Shown here: piece after piece, positions 22,722 through 35,041 of the stretch
How positions within the stretch are numbered: position 1 is the first letter of the stretch
Layout of the letters: every line of letters begins with the position of its first letter
NCBI GenBank assembly: GCA_034509735.1
Contig: JACGWO010000005.1
Span: 15,923,264-15,987,263, forward strand
Direction of reading: 5' to 3'
Source of the DNA: Sesamum alatum
Lineage: Eukaryota; Streptophyta; Magnoliopsida; Lamiales; Pedaliaceae
DNA: 64,000 nt
Notes under the pieces: generated by a model
Seen by the model: only the letters and a program-made list of their open reading frames with translations
Database searches by the model: none
Told to the model about the DNA's origin: nothing
Position numbers and translations under genes: made by a program

Positions 22722-23711
22722 GTTAGACAGGCGCGCGCGCAGGGGGGCCGGCCAGCACAACGACTGGGCCGTTTTGTGCCGTTTTTCGACTTTTTCCGGA
22801 AAATTCGATTTTCTGTATTTTCTGCACAATATTCTGAAAATATGTTAATTTTGCATTTTTGATTTTGGGATAATTTGATTATTCCTTGAATTAAATTTGC
22901 TTAATTAATTTGGGATTAATACATGCATTGGATGCATTGTTTAAAATGTCCATTAAATTTTAAATTTGAATTTTGCATATTATTTGTATATTTATGCTTT
23001 TGTGATGTTGGACATCACTTGGGTATTTGGAATATCCATTGGTTATTTATGCATTATTATTTGGAATAATTATGTTATGTGAGTTGATGGAATCAACATG
23101 GGATGATCACAAAGCCCTAGACCTTGTGTATGGATGAATGAATGTTTATTTATTTTCTGTTGGGTGGGGCCTGCGTGCCTCTTGTTTTTGGGACTATCAT
23201 CTCCCGTATTTTCAGCCTCATGATGTTAAGGCTTGTTTTCTTTATTACCGATGTATTACTTTCAGTTGTAATGAGAGTAGATAGGATTGGTGAGGTTTCA
23301 ATTTTAACAAGCAATTGGAGTCGGAGACCCCAAGGAGGAGCATCAAGGCGTGAAACAAGAAGCACTTCAAGGCCCATTGGAATGACAATGGGTTTATTAT
23401 TATTGTAATAATTTAGGACCACCCTAGACAGACCATAGACTCACTGCGGGCTCAGTGGGTCGCATAGGTTGGGCTTGTGACCATCCTAAACAGGGGTATC
23501 CTATGTTTTCTGCATGCGGATTTATCGCTTTAAATATTGGATATTTATGCATGCTAAAACACATTAATGTGATGAGGTCTCGGTCATACACAAACTCTCA
23601 TCTGGTTGGACCAAATTAAATATTAGGCCCAGAACGGACTTGGATCAAAATGGTATTTTGGTCTGTCCGAGCCTTCCGTCCACAGTAATATGGTGAGGAA
23701 GCTACCACTAT

Positions 23712-23745
23712 CCAAGTGTGGTCTCACGAGTCGTGGCACACTTGG
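23712..23745 (+). promoter_or_regulatory. Leader hairpin 1 (D)
   Basis: CCAAGTGTG pairs perfectly with CACACTTGG; the loop holds CACGAGTCGTG. The arms differ entirely from family 1 while the loop is identical. Confidence 0.62.
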
Positions 23746-23800
23746 ACTAGGGAAAAGCTGCACTATTGTTGTGAACAAAAAGACTGCGCTCGCTGTTTCC

Positions 23801-23828
23801 CTGTCTCACGAGTCGTGGGGGGCGACAG
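23801..23828 (+). promoter_or_regulatory. Leader hairpin 2 (D)
   Basis: CTGTC/GACAG stem around a second CACGAGTCGTG loop (23807-23817), 82 nt after the first. Confidence 0.5.
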
Positions 23829-23932
23829 TTTGAGGCATGATTTGGTTGATGGGTCGGGCCTAACACTGAGTAACATGGTTCGCTTGGAGTCCTCGGAACC
23901 ATGCGAATAGGTGAGGCAAAATATCTTGGGAA

Positions 23933-23947
23933 TCTCATTGGATGAGA
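23933..23947 (+). promoter_or_regulatory. Leader hairpin 3 (D)
   Basis: TCTCATTGGATGAGA: stem TCTCAT/ATGAGA with triloop TGG. Family 1 has TCTCGT/ACGAGA, a compensatory G-C versus A-T change. Confidence 0.55.
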
Positions 23948-24185
23948 ATGATATTGGATATCTCCCACAAGGTCTTCTTCATGTGAATCGTAAAAGCGGG
24001 GCATGGAGATTACGCTTGTGGATCCCAAGCCCACTAGGAAATCGTTTCCCGAAACTCCACTTGAGCGTGGCGGACTTTCGTATAAATAGTGGGAGGGTTA
24101 AAGACTAAAAGACCAAGTCTTCAACTTGAACAATAATATTACCATCATCTGCTAATTTCTGCTTTACATTTTCATTAATGTAGAT

Positions 24186-25250
24186 ATGTCTAAGAACCCG
24201 TTAACCATGATTCTTGAGACTAACAAATTCAACAGAACGAACTACTCGGAGTGGCTGAGAAACATGAGGATTGTCCTCGGTTTCGAGAACCAAGGCTACG
24301 TCTTGGACGAGCCGCCACCGAGCGACTTACCGGAGGGGTCCACGCCTGAAGAACGTTTGACGTTCGAGAAATGGCATGAGGACAATTGGAAAGTACGCAG
24401 TATCATACTGGCTTCGATGTCTAACGACATCCAGAAGCAGTATGAGAGGCTGGACAACGTCTCAGCTATAATGCTCCGCATGAACGAGGTTTTGCGGTTC
24501 CGGATAGGCATATTAGATATGCCGCCACAAAAGCATTCTTTGGCACCAAGCTCGCTGAAGGAGCGTCTGTACAGAGTCATGGGGTCAAGATGCTCTCCCT
24601 AATGGAGAAACTCGAGGACCTTAAAGCTGGCATTAAAAATGACACGTACATTGACGTGATCCTCCAGTCGCTTCCTCCATCCTATGACCCGTTTGTTGCA
24701 AACTACAACATGAACGGACTTGAGACGTTTATTAATGAGTTGATCAACATGCTGGTCCAATACGAGGCAACGACCCACAAGTCGGTGCCGGCGGTATTGA
24801 TAGTAGAGGCTTCGACCTCCAAGGCGAATGGCAAAAGGGCCGGACGCTGGAAGAGGAAGAAGGGCAAAGGGAAGACGGTTGCGGCCCCTGCTCGCCCTCC
24901 CGGCACCCCTATTGCTCCGGTTGGACCAAGCAAAGGGAAAGGGAAGGCCCGTGGTTCTCAGCGGTCCAAGGCAAATGATGTCTGCATGCATTGCCAAGGG
25001 AAAGGGCATTGGAAGAGGGAGTGTCCACAACTCCTCTCCAACCCAGGTATATTTGTGGTTGAAGTAAATATGATTACTAATTCTGCTTCATGGGTATTGG
25101 ATACCGAGTGTGGTGCTCACATCTGCAATGATTTGCAGGCACTGCAAAGAAGCAGAAGGCTAACCAGGGATGAGATGATCCTGAGGCTAGGCGATGGCAA
25201 GGCTGTTTCCGCGGAGACCATAGGATCACTAGAGTTAGCCATTAGTAGTC
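24186..25250 (+). pseudogene. gag-pro: D: gag and protease, frameshifted, cut by element C
   Basis: Starts M-S-K-N-P-L-T-M-I. A one-base loss near 24490 (M-N-E-V) moves the frame; the polyprotein continues in another frame from 24590. The basic Gly/Lys/Pro tract and zinc knuckle (C-M-H-C-Q-G-K-G-H-W-K-R-E-C) are intact. The protease site reads L-D-T-E-C-G-A-H, with Glu for the conserved Gly of D-T-G, which should inactivate it. Coding stops at A-I-S-S, where C is inserted; it resumes at 35042. Confidence 0.87.
25246..25250. repeat. Target-site duplication TAGTC, left of element C
   Basis: Repeated at 35037-35041. Joining the flanks restores the S-S-H-V-R-I coding context seen in C's own polyprotein. 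Confidence 0.94.
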
Positions 25251-27477
25251 TGTTGGAATAGGTGACCAGAAAGCCAATAGGTTTGGCAATTTGTAACCTA
25301 TCTGACAACTTGATGTGAATGTAATATTATTATGTGATGAATAAGATGAGTGTTCGTCACCAATGGTACCTTCTTTGTTGCGCTCATCTTACATTTGTTA
25401 AAATGGTATTTAACTTATATCGCAACAAAGCCCACAGACCATGGATAACAACTCGTGCAGTTGGGCCACGCATTGGATGGTGGTCATGAAACCAACTGAT
25501 TAAGAGTTGGGTCTGAAACGTTCCAAGTCGAGGACCTCGAGATAGGGCATCGAGAGTCCTATTGAGACTTGCGTCAAGAGTCGTGTTCATTGGATGAGTG
25601 CCGTGTTTCATCGGCGACAGGCGTGGGACGCCTACACGATCTTGATGGGTTGGTCGACTGGGGTCGAGCCGACTGGACTGACTCGCGGGGATCATCATAT
25701 GGAAGCCTTGGAGGCTTGGTCGGTATGATTGGATTCCCCGGTTCCGATAGTACGGGAGTAATCCTCAGACTTGAGGAATCATGGCAGTCACGTGCACAGG
25801 ACGGCTGTATCTTGGATCTGGCGAGAGGTGATCATTCTGTAAGATGATCATTATAAGCCTTGTCCAGTGCAGTCGGAATGTGTAGCGAGGACGGTGGATT
25901 CCAAGAAGAGGATCCGTCCCCTGTCAGTATATGACAGAGGTATCTCCTATGCACTCGGAGACACGTACATGCTGTTTGAAGCTGTGGCCACAGTGGTTGG
26001 TCGAACAGGGAATGGTTTCCTGTGTCGATGCAATGAAGCATACGTAGTCTCGAGTATTAAGCATAGATGCCTAGTCAAGGATGGGAACCGACGCCCAATT
26101 CCATACCCTAGACTAAGGCCGGGAGACGGTAGACGGAAGGATCGTACCCGTACGGAATCGGCGCCTAAATGTTCACGCCAATTCACCTAGTCTCTAGTGC
26201 CATGGACCGTTGCTAGACGGCCACCCATGGTAACGGGCCCTTGTGGGACACGGGCCCAAGTCTAGCTGAGGGTGAACCTAAAGGGTCACACACAAATCAC
26301 CGAGGAGGTTGAGAGATCGACTTGGAGTCAATCTCGAAGGATAAAATAAGTAATTGGATTACTTAAGGGAAAGTCCATTGGATGGACGGGCCGATATTGT
26401 ATCGGGCTTTCATTTAATCAGTAAATTGGATTTTTGATTAAATATGGAAAGTTGAGATGTTGAGACGTTGGATCTTTTAATTGGATTAAAAGATCAACGG
26501 GAATAATTTAAGTGGACATTAAATTGGATTTAATATTGGGTTCGTCGTAATTGGATTACGATAAAACCCGGTCCGTTAAATTATACCCGAGAGGAGAAAT
26601 AATTCCTAATTTGGAATAGGAAGAAGTTGGACTTCTTCCCTTAATTAAACATAGCCGACATGCTCCCTTGGAGGAAGCAAAATCAGCCATGTTTCATGCT
26701 AGGTGGTATGTTGACTTGTCTCTTTTGGAAAGAGACAAATCAACTCCAATCAAGCTCTTCCCTTTTGGTATGATTTGATCATACCATAAATTTTGGTAGG
26801 CTTGATTGAAGAATTGATGGTGATTGATTGGAATGAATCTAGACATCCTTGGATGAACCTAGACACATTCCAATAATCACATTAATTATGTATATATATT
26901 AGAATATACAACACCTAGCATAAGTGATTCATTATTCATCTTTTTCTAGGAAAAAGAGAAGACAAAAAATCCTCTCCTCTCTCTCAATTTTCGTGCTCCC
27001 TCCCTCTCTTACACTTGTGTTCTTCACTTGATTTTGAATCAAGAAGAAGAACAAAGTAAGTTTAAGAGAACACTAATTCATAGTGTTCTTCTATTAAACC
27101 GATTCCTTCCTAAACCCGTTCTTTTCTAGCAAGAAGAACGTGTGTTTCTTCCGGTGTGGTGTGGATCACCTTTGGAGAATCCATACGTTTGGATTTCGTG
27201 AGCATTCCGGAGAAGGAACAACGCTAGTAGCCGGGAGCATACGCTAAACAATCAAAGGTAACGGTTTATTACGCTTTGATTGATTCCATTTATATATCTA
27301 TGCCCTATGTGTTTAAATATATGTTTTAATATTTACACATCCTACATCGAACGCCCGGTTGAGCACCCAAGGGTACACCCCTTGGGATTCGCGTATTTTG
27401 AATTTTATTTAAATTTACGCACTTTCCACGCTTTCTCGCTTCCGCTCGCGCTCCCGGGCGGATCCGCTTGTCCTTCA
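25251..27477 (+). repeat. Element C 5' LTR (family 2)
   Basis: 2227 bp, TGTTGGAATAGGTGACC to TTGTCCTTCA, followed by the primer site. Nearly identical to 32814-35036. Confidence 0.95.
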
Positions 27478-27479
27478 AG

Positions 27480-27491
27480 TGGTATCAGAGC
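27480..27491 (+). other. Primer-binding site of element C
   Basis: TGGTATCAGAGC, complementary to plant initiator tRNA-Met, two bases after the LTR end. Confidence 0.93.
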
Positions 27492-29241
27492 CCGGTTCGA
27501 TGTAAGGGGCATAGATCTATGTGTTTGGCATGATCTACTTGCTTTTAAATGGCTTTATTGGCATGTTAGATTACATAAATATGTGAATAATATGATGATT
27601 CAATTGTTTGGATTTAATGGACTTTTGGCATGCTTAATTTTGTTAGATTGGATCTAAAATTGCATGCTTATTTTCAGAATAATATTAATTTTATTGTGCT
27701 GAAACAGTTTTGAAAAACAAAAAAAAAAAAAAAAATTTTGGTCGGGCCGGCAGTGGCGGCTGCGCGCGCGCGCGCTGCCCTGTGCGCGCGGGCGGCCGGC
27801 CAGCACAACGGCTGGGCCGTTTTGTGCCGTTTTTTCGACTTTTTCCGGAAAATTCGATTTTCTGTATTTTCTGCACAATATTCAGAAAATATATTAATTT
27901 TGCATTTTTGATTTTGGGATAATTGGATTATTCCTTGAATTAAATTTGCTTAATTAATTTGGGATTAATACATGCATTGGATGCATTGTGTAAAATGTCC
28001 ATTAAATTTAAAATTTGAATTTTGCATATTATTTATATATTTATGCTTTTGTGATGTTGGACATCACTTGGATATTTGGAATATCCATTGGTTATTTATG
28101 CATGATTATTTGGAATAATTATGTTATGTGAGTTGATGGAATCAACATGGGATGATCACAAAGCCCTAGACCTTGTGTATGGATGAATGAATGTTTATTT
28201 ATTTTCTGTTGGGGGGGGCCTGCGTGCCTCTTGTTCTTGGGACTATCATCTCCCGTATTTTCAGCCTCATGATGTTCAGGCTTGTTTTCTTTATTACCGA
28301 TGTATTACTTTCAGTTGTAATGAGAGTAGATAGGATTGGTGAGGTTTTACTTTTAACAAGCAATTGGAGTCGGAGACCCCAAGGAGGAGCATCAAGGCGT
28401 GAAACAAGAAGCACTTCAAGGCCCATTGGACTGACAATGGGTTTTATTATTATTGTAATAATTTAGGACCACCCTAGACAGACCATAGACTCACTGCGGG
28501 CTCAGTGGGTCGCATAGGTTGGGCTTGTGATCATCCTAACAGGGGTATGCTATGTTTTCTGCATGCGGCGTATTTATTTATCGCTTTAAATATTGGATAT
28601 TTATGCATGCTAAAACACAATAATGTGATGAGGTCTCGGTCATACACAAACTCTCATTTGGTTGGACCAAATTAAATATTAGGCCCAGAACGGACTTGGA
28701 TCAAAATGGTATTTTGGTCTGTCCGAGCCTTCCATCCACAACAATGTGGTGAGGAAGCTACCACTACCCAAGTGTGGTCTCACGAGTCGTGGCACACTTG
28801 GACTAGGGGAAAGCTGCACTATTGTTGTGAACAAAAAGACTGCGCTCGCTGTTTCCCTGTCTCACGAGTCGTAGGGGGCGACAGTTTGAGGCATGATTTG
28901 GTTGATGGGTCGGGCCTAACACTGAGTAACATGGTTCGCTTGGAGTCCTCGGAACCATGCGAATAGGTGAGGCAAAATATCTTGGGAATCTCATTAGATG
29001 AGAATGATATTGGATGTCTCCTACGAGGTCTTCTTCATGTGAATCGTAAAAGCGGGGCATGGAGATTACGCTTGTGGATCCCAAGCCCACTAGGAAATGG
29101 TTTCCCGAAACTCCGCTTGAGAGTGGCGGACTTTCGTATAAATAGTGGGAGGGTTAAAGACTAAAAGACCAAGTCTTCAACTTGAACAATAATATTACCA
29201 TCATCTACTAATTTCTGCTTTACATTTTCATTAATGTAGAT
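27492..29241 (+). other. Element C leader
   Basis: 1.75 kb without a gene. A short GC-rich tract with GCGCGCGCGC lies at 27741-27830 after a poly-A run (27720-27735), then AT-rich sequence and the three hairpins. Confidence 0.82.
28768..28801 (+). promoter_or_regulatory. Leader hairpin 1 (C)
   Basis: Identical to D: CCAAGTGTG/CACACTTGG with loop CACGAGTCGTG (28781-28791). The second copy at 28863-28873 has one change (CACGAGTCGTA). Hairpin 3, TCTCATTAGATGAGA, is at 28989-29003. Confidence 0.62.
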
Positions 29242-31587
29242 ATGTCTAAGAACCCATTAACCATGATTCTTGAGACTAACAAATTCAACGGAACGAACTA
29301 CTCGGACTGGCTGAGAAACCTGAGGATTGTCCTCGGTTTCGAGAACCAAGGCTACGTCTTGGACGAGCCGCCACCGAGCGACTTACCGGAGGGGTCCATG
29401 CGTGAAGAACGTTTGACGTTCGAGAAATGGCATGAGGACAACCGGAAAGTACGCAGTATCATACTGGCTTCGATGTCTAACGACATCCAGAAGCAGTATG
29501 AGAGGCTGGACAACGTCTCCGCCATAATGCTCCGCATGAACGAGGTTTATGCGGTTCCGGATAGGCATATTAGATATGCCGCCACAAAAGCATTCTTTGG
29601 CACCAAGCTCGCTGAAGGAGCGTCTGTACAGAGTCATGGGGTCAAGATGCTCTCCCTAGTGGAGAAACTCGAGGACCTTAAAGCTGGGCTTAACAATGAC
29701 ACGTACATTGACGTAATCCTCCAGTCGCTTCCTCCATCCTATGACCCGTTTGTTGTAAACTACAACATGAATGGACTTGAGAAGTCTATTCATGAGTTGA
29801 TCAACATGCTAGTCCAATACGAGGCAACGACCCACAAGTCGGCGCCGGCGGTATTGATAGGAGAGGCTTCGACCTCCAAGGTGAATGGCAAGAGGTCCGG
29901 ACGCTGGAAGAGGAAGAAGGGCAAAGGGAAGACGGTTGCGGCCCCTGCTCGCGCTCCGGGCGTCCCTGTTGCTCCGGTTGGACCGAGCAAAGGGAAAGGG
30001 AAGGCCCGAGGTTCTCAGCGGTCCAAGGCAAATGATGTCTGCATGCATTGCCAAGGGAAAGGGCATTGGAAGAGGGAGTGCCCACAACTCCTCTCCAACC
30101 CAGGTGTGTTTGTGGTTGAAGTTAATATGATTACTAATTCTGCTTCATGGGTATTGGATACCGGGTGTGGTGCTCACATCTACAATGATTTGCAGGCACT
30201 GCAAAGAAGCAGAAGGCTAACCAAGGATGAGATGATCCTGAGGCTAGGCGATGGCAAGGCCGTTGCTGCGGAGGCCGTAGGATCACTAGAGTTAGCCATT
30301 AGTAGTCATGTTAGGATTGTACTGAACGACTGTTTCTATGTACCTAGCATGATTAAAAACATTGTTTCCATCCCGGTCCTTGATAAGGAGGGATATGAAT
30401 TTACCATCAATAAAAACGGTTTTTTCATTATCAAAGATGGTATTTTTCATTTGCTTGGTACATTGGTCAACGGTCTGTACATACTTCAACAGTCTAATTG
30501 GATTATGACTGCAGAACACAAACGAAAACGTGATGATCATAATAACGCACAGATATGGCATGCGAGGTTAGGTCATATCTCTAAAGATAGGATAAAAAGG
30601 TTGGTGGACTCAAAGAGTCTAGAAATAGACGATTTGGACAACCTACCGACCTGCGAATCCTGTCTAAAGGGAAAGATGACCAAGAAACCCTTTGTTGGAC
30701 AAAGTACGCTAGCCAGTGGTCTGTTGGATTTGATCCATACAGATGTCTGTGGTCCACTAAATACTCAGGCGAGAGGTGGGTACTCGTACTTCATAACCTT
30801 TACCGATGATCACTCACGGTATGGTTATGTTTACCTGATGAGGTACAAGTCTGAAGCCTTTGGAAGGTTTAAGGAATACAGACTTGAAGTAGAGAACCAA
30901 ACCGGTCGAAAGATCAAAGCCCTTCGGTCGGACCGAGGTGGAGAGTATTTGAGTGGTGAGTTTACTGATTATTTAAAAGAGAATGGGATTCTCTCTCAGT
31001 GGACCCCTCCTGGAACACCGCAGCTTAATAGTGTGTCTGAAAGGAGGAATCGGACCTTGTTGGACATGGTCCGATCCATGATGAGTTTTACCGAACTACC
31101 CCTTTCCTTCTGGGGATACGCTCTTAAGACGGCGGCCAAAGTTTTGAACTTGGCGCCATCTAAAAGGGTATCCCAGACGCCATATGAGATATGGCATGGC
31201 AAGCCTGCCTCCTACAAATACTTGAAGGTGTGGGGTTGCCCCGCATATGTCAAGAGATTAGTGGGAGATAAACTGGACTCGAGGTCTAGTTTATGCAGGT
31301 TTATCGGCTATCCGAAAGAAACTGCGGGGTATTATTTCTATGATCCCTCCGAGCAAAAGGTTTTTGTCTCGCGAAACGCAGTGTTCTTGGAAAAAGGTTT
31401 TCCATCCGATAGTCGACGCGATGAGGTACTCCTTGAGGAATCAAGTGAGGTACCCCATGAGGCGGCAGTGACATCTGAGCCAGTGGTTCCCACTGATATT
31501 GTTCCAGTCCTCCGTAGGTCGGCCAGAGTATCCCATGAACCTGATAGGTATGGATTTCTGGGCCTGACCGGTCAGTTGGATAAATGA
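29242..31587 (+). pseudogene. gag-pol: C: gag-protease-integrase, long open frame
   Basis: 781 codons, the longest frame of the window. Gag occupies about residues 1-265 (retroelement capsid block, then a basic Gly/Lys/Pro tract). The zinc knuckle C-M-H-C-Q-G-K-G-H-W-K-R-E-C is at 267-280. The protease active site D-T-G is at 306-308. Integrase has H-A-R-L-G-H from 440 and C-E-S-C near 475; D501, D564 and E600 give the D,D(35)E triad. It would shape the particle, cut the polyprotein and insert cDNA. It ends early at 31585-31587: an extra A in the codon run after T-G-Q-L-D, compared with D at 36300, makes a TGA, so RT and RNase H are not joined. Listed as pseudogene because the full polyprotein is broken. 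Confidence 0.9.
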
Positions 31588-32790
31588 TCCAAAGACGTAC
31601 GGAGAAGCGATGTCGGACATCGATTCGGACAAGTGGCTTGAGGCCATGAAATCCGAGATGGACTCGATGGGTACAAACAAGGTTTGGACCCTAGCAGATC
31701 CACCAAAAGGGGTTAAACCCGAAGCTGGAACATACGTTCTGATGAAGTCATACGGGGATATGATTTCATCAAGAACGAGTCCGATCCTTGTGTATACAAG
31801 AAGATCAGTGGGAGCTCAGTTGCGTTTTTGGTGCTTTACGTGGATGACATCTTGCTCATTGGGAATGATGCTAAGATGTTGGTACCACTAAAGCTTGGTT
31901 GTCAGCGCAATTCTCCATGAAGGACATGGGCAAGGCATCCTACATCCTTGGCATCAAGATCTACAGGGATGGATCTAGAAGGATGTTAGGAATGGCCCGA
32001 TCCTCGTACAAATAGAAAGTCTTGAAGAGATTCAAGATGGAGAACTCAAAACGAGGATTCCTTCCTATGAGGCATGGAATTAAGTTATCCAAGAAGCAGT
32101 CTCCTAAGACTGATGAGGAGCTTAAACTGATGTTGGACATCCCCTATGCTTCAGCCGTAGGCAGCATACAGTATGCTGTGCAGTGCACTAGACCTGATGT
32201 GGCTTTCGCTTTGAGGGTAACTAGCCGATAACACTGGAGTGCAGTCAAGACTATCCTGAAGTACCTAAAAAGGACTAAGGACATGTTCTTGATCTACGGC
32301 GGTGGAGAGTTGATACTGGAAGGCTATAGCGACACTAGCTTCTAGTCGGATGACGATGATACCAAGTCTCAGTCTGGTTATGTGTTCAGACTTAATGGTG
32401 GCGTGGTTACTTGGAAGAGTTCCAAGTAGGCTACCACGGCGGACTCCACCATAGAGTTTTGAATACATAGCGGCTTTGGAAGCTGCTAAGGAGTGGTTTG
32501 GTTGATGAGCTACATCCAAGGGTTGGATGTAGTACCTAGCATTGCTAGAGCCTGTAATTATCTTTTATGATAACAACGGGGCAATAGCGCTAGCAAAGGA
32601 ACCGAGATCTCATCACGATCCAAGCATATTCTTAGACGCTACCATCTACTTAGAGAGATGGATAGCAGGAGTGACGTTCGGTTGGACCGAGTCAGCTCCG
32701 CAGAAAACATAGCGGATCCACTTGCTAAGCCCATGTCGCAAGTTGCCCATACTCACCATCTGAATAAGAGGTTCGAGGTCAATGGGTGAT
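31588..32790 (+). pseudogene. rt-rh: C: RT and RNase H remnants
   Basis: The frame 31610-31891 starts in the RT N-terminal block, then jumps at about 31720. Compared with D (36441 to about 36784), roughly 0.34 kb is deleted between two CCCG copies, removing the M-D-V-K-T-A-F-L catalytic block. The YVDD region is then read out of frame. An in-frame piece, 32022-32231, holds G-F-L-P-M-R-H-G. RNase H has a TAG at about 32343 and two insertions (32447-32470 and 32488-32510) that are shared with element D. No RT or RNase H can be made. Confidence 0.85.
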
Positions 32791-32802
32791 TGGCTTTAGG
32801 TC

Positions 32803-32813
32803 AAGTGGGAGAT
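32803..32813 (+). other. Polypurine tract of element C
   Basis: AAGTGGGAGAT immediately before the 3' LTR. Confidence 0.87.
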
Positions 32814-35036
32814 TGTTGGAATAGGTGACCAGAAAGCCAATAGGTTTGGCAATTTGTAACCTATCTGACAACTTGATGTGAATGTAATATTATTATGTGA
32901 TGAATAAGATGAGTGTTCGTCACCAATGGTACCTTCTTTGTTGCGCTCATCTTACATTTGTTAAAATGGTATTTAACTTATATCGCAACAAAGCCCACAG
33001 ACCATGGATAACAACTCGTGCAGTTGGGCCACGCATTGGATGGTGGTCATGAACCAACTGATTAAGAGTTGGGTCTGAAACGTTCCAAGTCGAGGACCTC
33101 GAGATAGGGCATCGAGAGTCCTATTGAGACTTGCGTCAAGAGTCGTGTTCATTGGATGAGTGCCGTGTTTCATCGGCGACAGGCGTGGGACGCCTACACG
33201 ATCTTGATGGGTTGGTCGACTGGGGTCGAGCCGACTGGACTGACTCGCGGGATCATCATATGGAAGCCTTGGAGGCTTGGTCGGTATGATTGGATTCCCC
33301 GGTTCCGATAGTACGGGAGTAATCCTCAGACTTGAGGAATCATGGCAGTCACGTGCACAGGACGGCTGTATCTTGGATCTGGCGAGAGGTGATCATTCTG
33401 TAAGATGATCATTATAAGCCTTGTCCAGTGCAGTCGGAATGTGTAGCGAGGACGGTGGATTCCAAGAAGAGGATCCGTCCCCTGTCAGTATATGACAGAG
33501 GTATCTCCTATGCACTCGGAGACACGTACATGCTGTTTGAAGCTGTGGCCACAGTGGTTGGTCGACAGGGAATGGTTTCCTGTGTCGATGCAATGAAGCA
33601 TACGTAGTCTCGAGTATTAAGCATAGATGCCTAGTCAAGGATGGGAACCGACGCCCAATTCCATACCCTAGACTAAGGCCGGGAGACGGTAGACGGAAGG
33701 ATCGTACCCGTACGGAATCGGCGCCTAAATGTTCACGCCAATTCACCTAGTCTCTAGTGCCATGGACCGTTGCTAGACGGCCACCCATGTAACGGGCCCT
33801 TGTGGGACACGGGCCCAAGTCTAGCTGAGGGTGAACCTAAAGGGTCACACACAAATCACCGAGGAGGTTGAGAGATCGACTTGGAGTCAATCTCGAAGGA
33901 TAAAATAAGTAATTGGATTACTTAAGGGAAAGTCCATTGGATGGACGGGCCGATATTGTATCGGGCTTTCATTTAATCAGTAAATTGGATTTTTGATTAA
34001 ATATGGAAAGTTGAGATGTTGAGACGTTGGATCTTTTAATTGGATTAAAAGATCAACGGGAATAATTTAAGTGGACATTAAATTGGATTTAATATTGGGT
34101 TCGTCGTAATTGGATTACGATAAAACCCGGTCCGTTAAATTATACCCGAGAGGAGAAATAATTCCTAATTTGGAATAGGAAGAAGTTGGACTTCTTCCCT
34201 TAATTAAACATAGCCGACATGCTCCCTTGGAGGAAGCAAAATCAGCCATGTTTCATGCTAGGTGGTATGTTGACTTGTCTCTTTTGGAAAGAGAAAAATC
34301 AACTCCAATCAAGCTCTTCCCTTTTGGTATGATTTGATCATACCATAAATTTTGGTAGGCTTGATTGAAGAATTGATGGTGATTGATTGGAATGAATCTA
34401 GACATCCTTGGATGAACCTAGACACATTCCAATAATCACATTAATTATGTATATATATTAGAATATACAACACCTAGCATAAGTGATTCATTATTCATCT
34501 TTTTCTAGGAAAAAGAGAAGACAAAAATCCTCTCCTCTCTCTCAATTTTCGTGCTCCCTCCCTCTCTTACACTTGTGTTCTTCACTTGATTTTGAATCAA
34601 GAAGAAGAACAAAGTAAGTTTAAGAGAACACTAATTCATAGTGTTCTTCTCTTAAACCGATTCCTTCCTAAACCCGTTCTTTTCTAGCAAGAAGAACGTG
34701 TGTTTCTTCCGGTGTGGTGTGGATCACCTTTGGAGAATCCATACGTTTTGGATTTCGTGAGCATTCCGGAAAAGGAACAACGCTAGTAGCCGGGAGCATA
34801 CGCTAAACAATCAAAGGTAACGGTTTATTACGCTTTGATTGATTCCATTTATATATCTATGCCCTATGTGTTTAAATATATGTTTTAATATTTACACATC
34901 CTACATCGAACGCCCGGTTGAGCACCCAAGGGTACACCCCTTGGGATTCGCGTATTTTGAATTTTATTTAAATTTACGCACTTTCCACGCTTTCTCGCTT
35001 CCGCTCGCGCTCCCGGGCGGATCCGCTTGTCCTTCA
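32814..35036 (+). repeat. Element C 3' LTR (family 2)
   Basis: 2223 bp, near-identical to 25251-27477. The differences are single-base changes and indels (for example CATGTAACGGG for CATGGTAACGGG). Ends TTGTCCTTCA, followed by TSD TAGTC. Confidence 0.95.
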
Positions 35037-35041
35037 TAGTC
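35037..35041. repeat. Target-site duplication TAGTC, right of element C
   Basis: Partner of 25246-25250. Confidence 0.94.

Larger units (their letters stand above)
22722..24185 (+). other. Element D leader, 5'-truncated
   Basis: 22722-22729 is GTTAGACA, copied target flank. From 22730 the sequence joins the family-2 leader inside its short GC-rich tract (compare C at about 27755-27800), so roughly 0.28 kb including the primer site is absent. The rest matches C's leader, including the three hairpins. No gene. Confidence 0.82.
25251..35036 (+). mobile_element. Element C: young family-2 copia element
   Basis: 9786 bp with two LTRs, primer site, leader, gag-pol remnants and purine tract, and perfect TAGTC duplications. 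By eye the LTRs differ at only about ten positions in 2.2 kb, so it is the most recent full-length insertion of the D/C pair. Even so, it has a frameshift after integrase, an RT-core deletion and a broken RNase H, so it could move only with help in trans or was damaged very recently. Confidence 0.93.
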
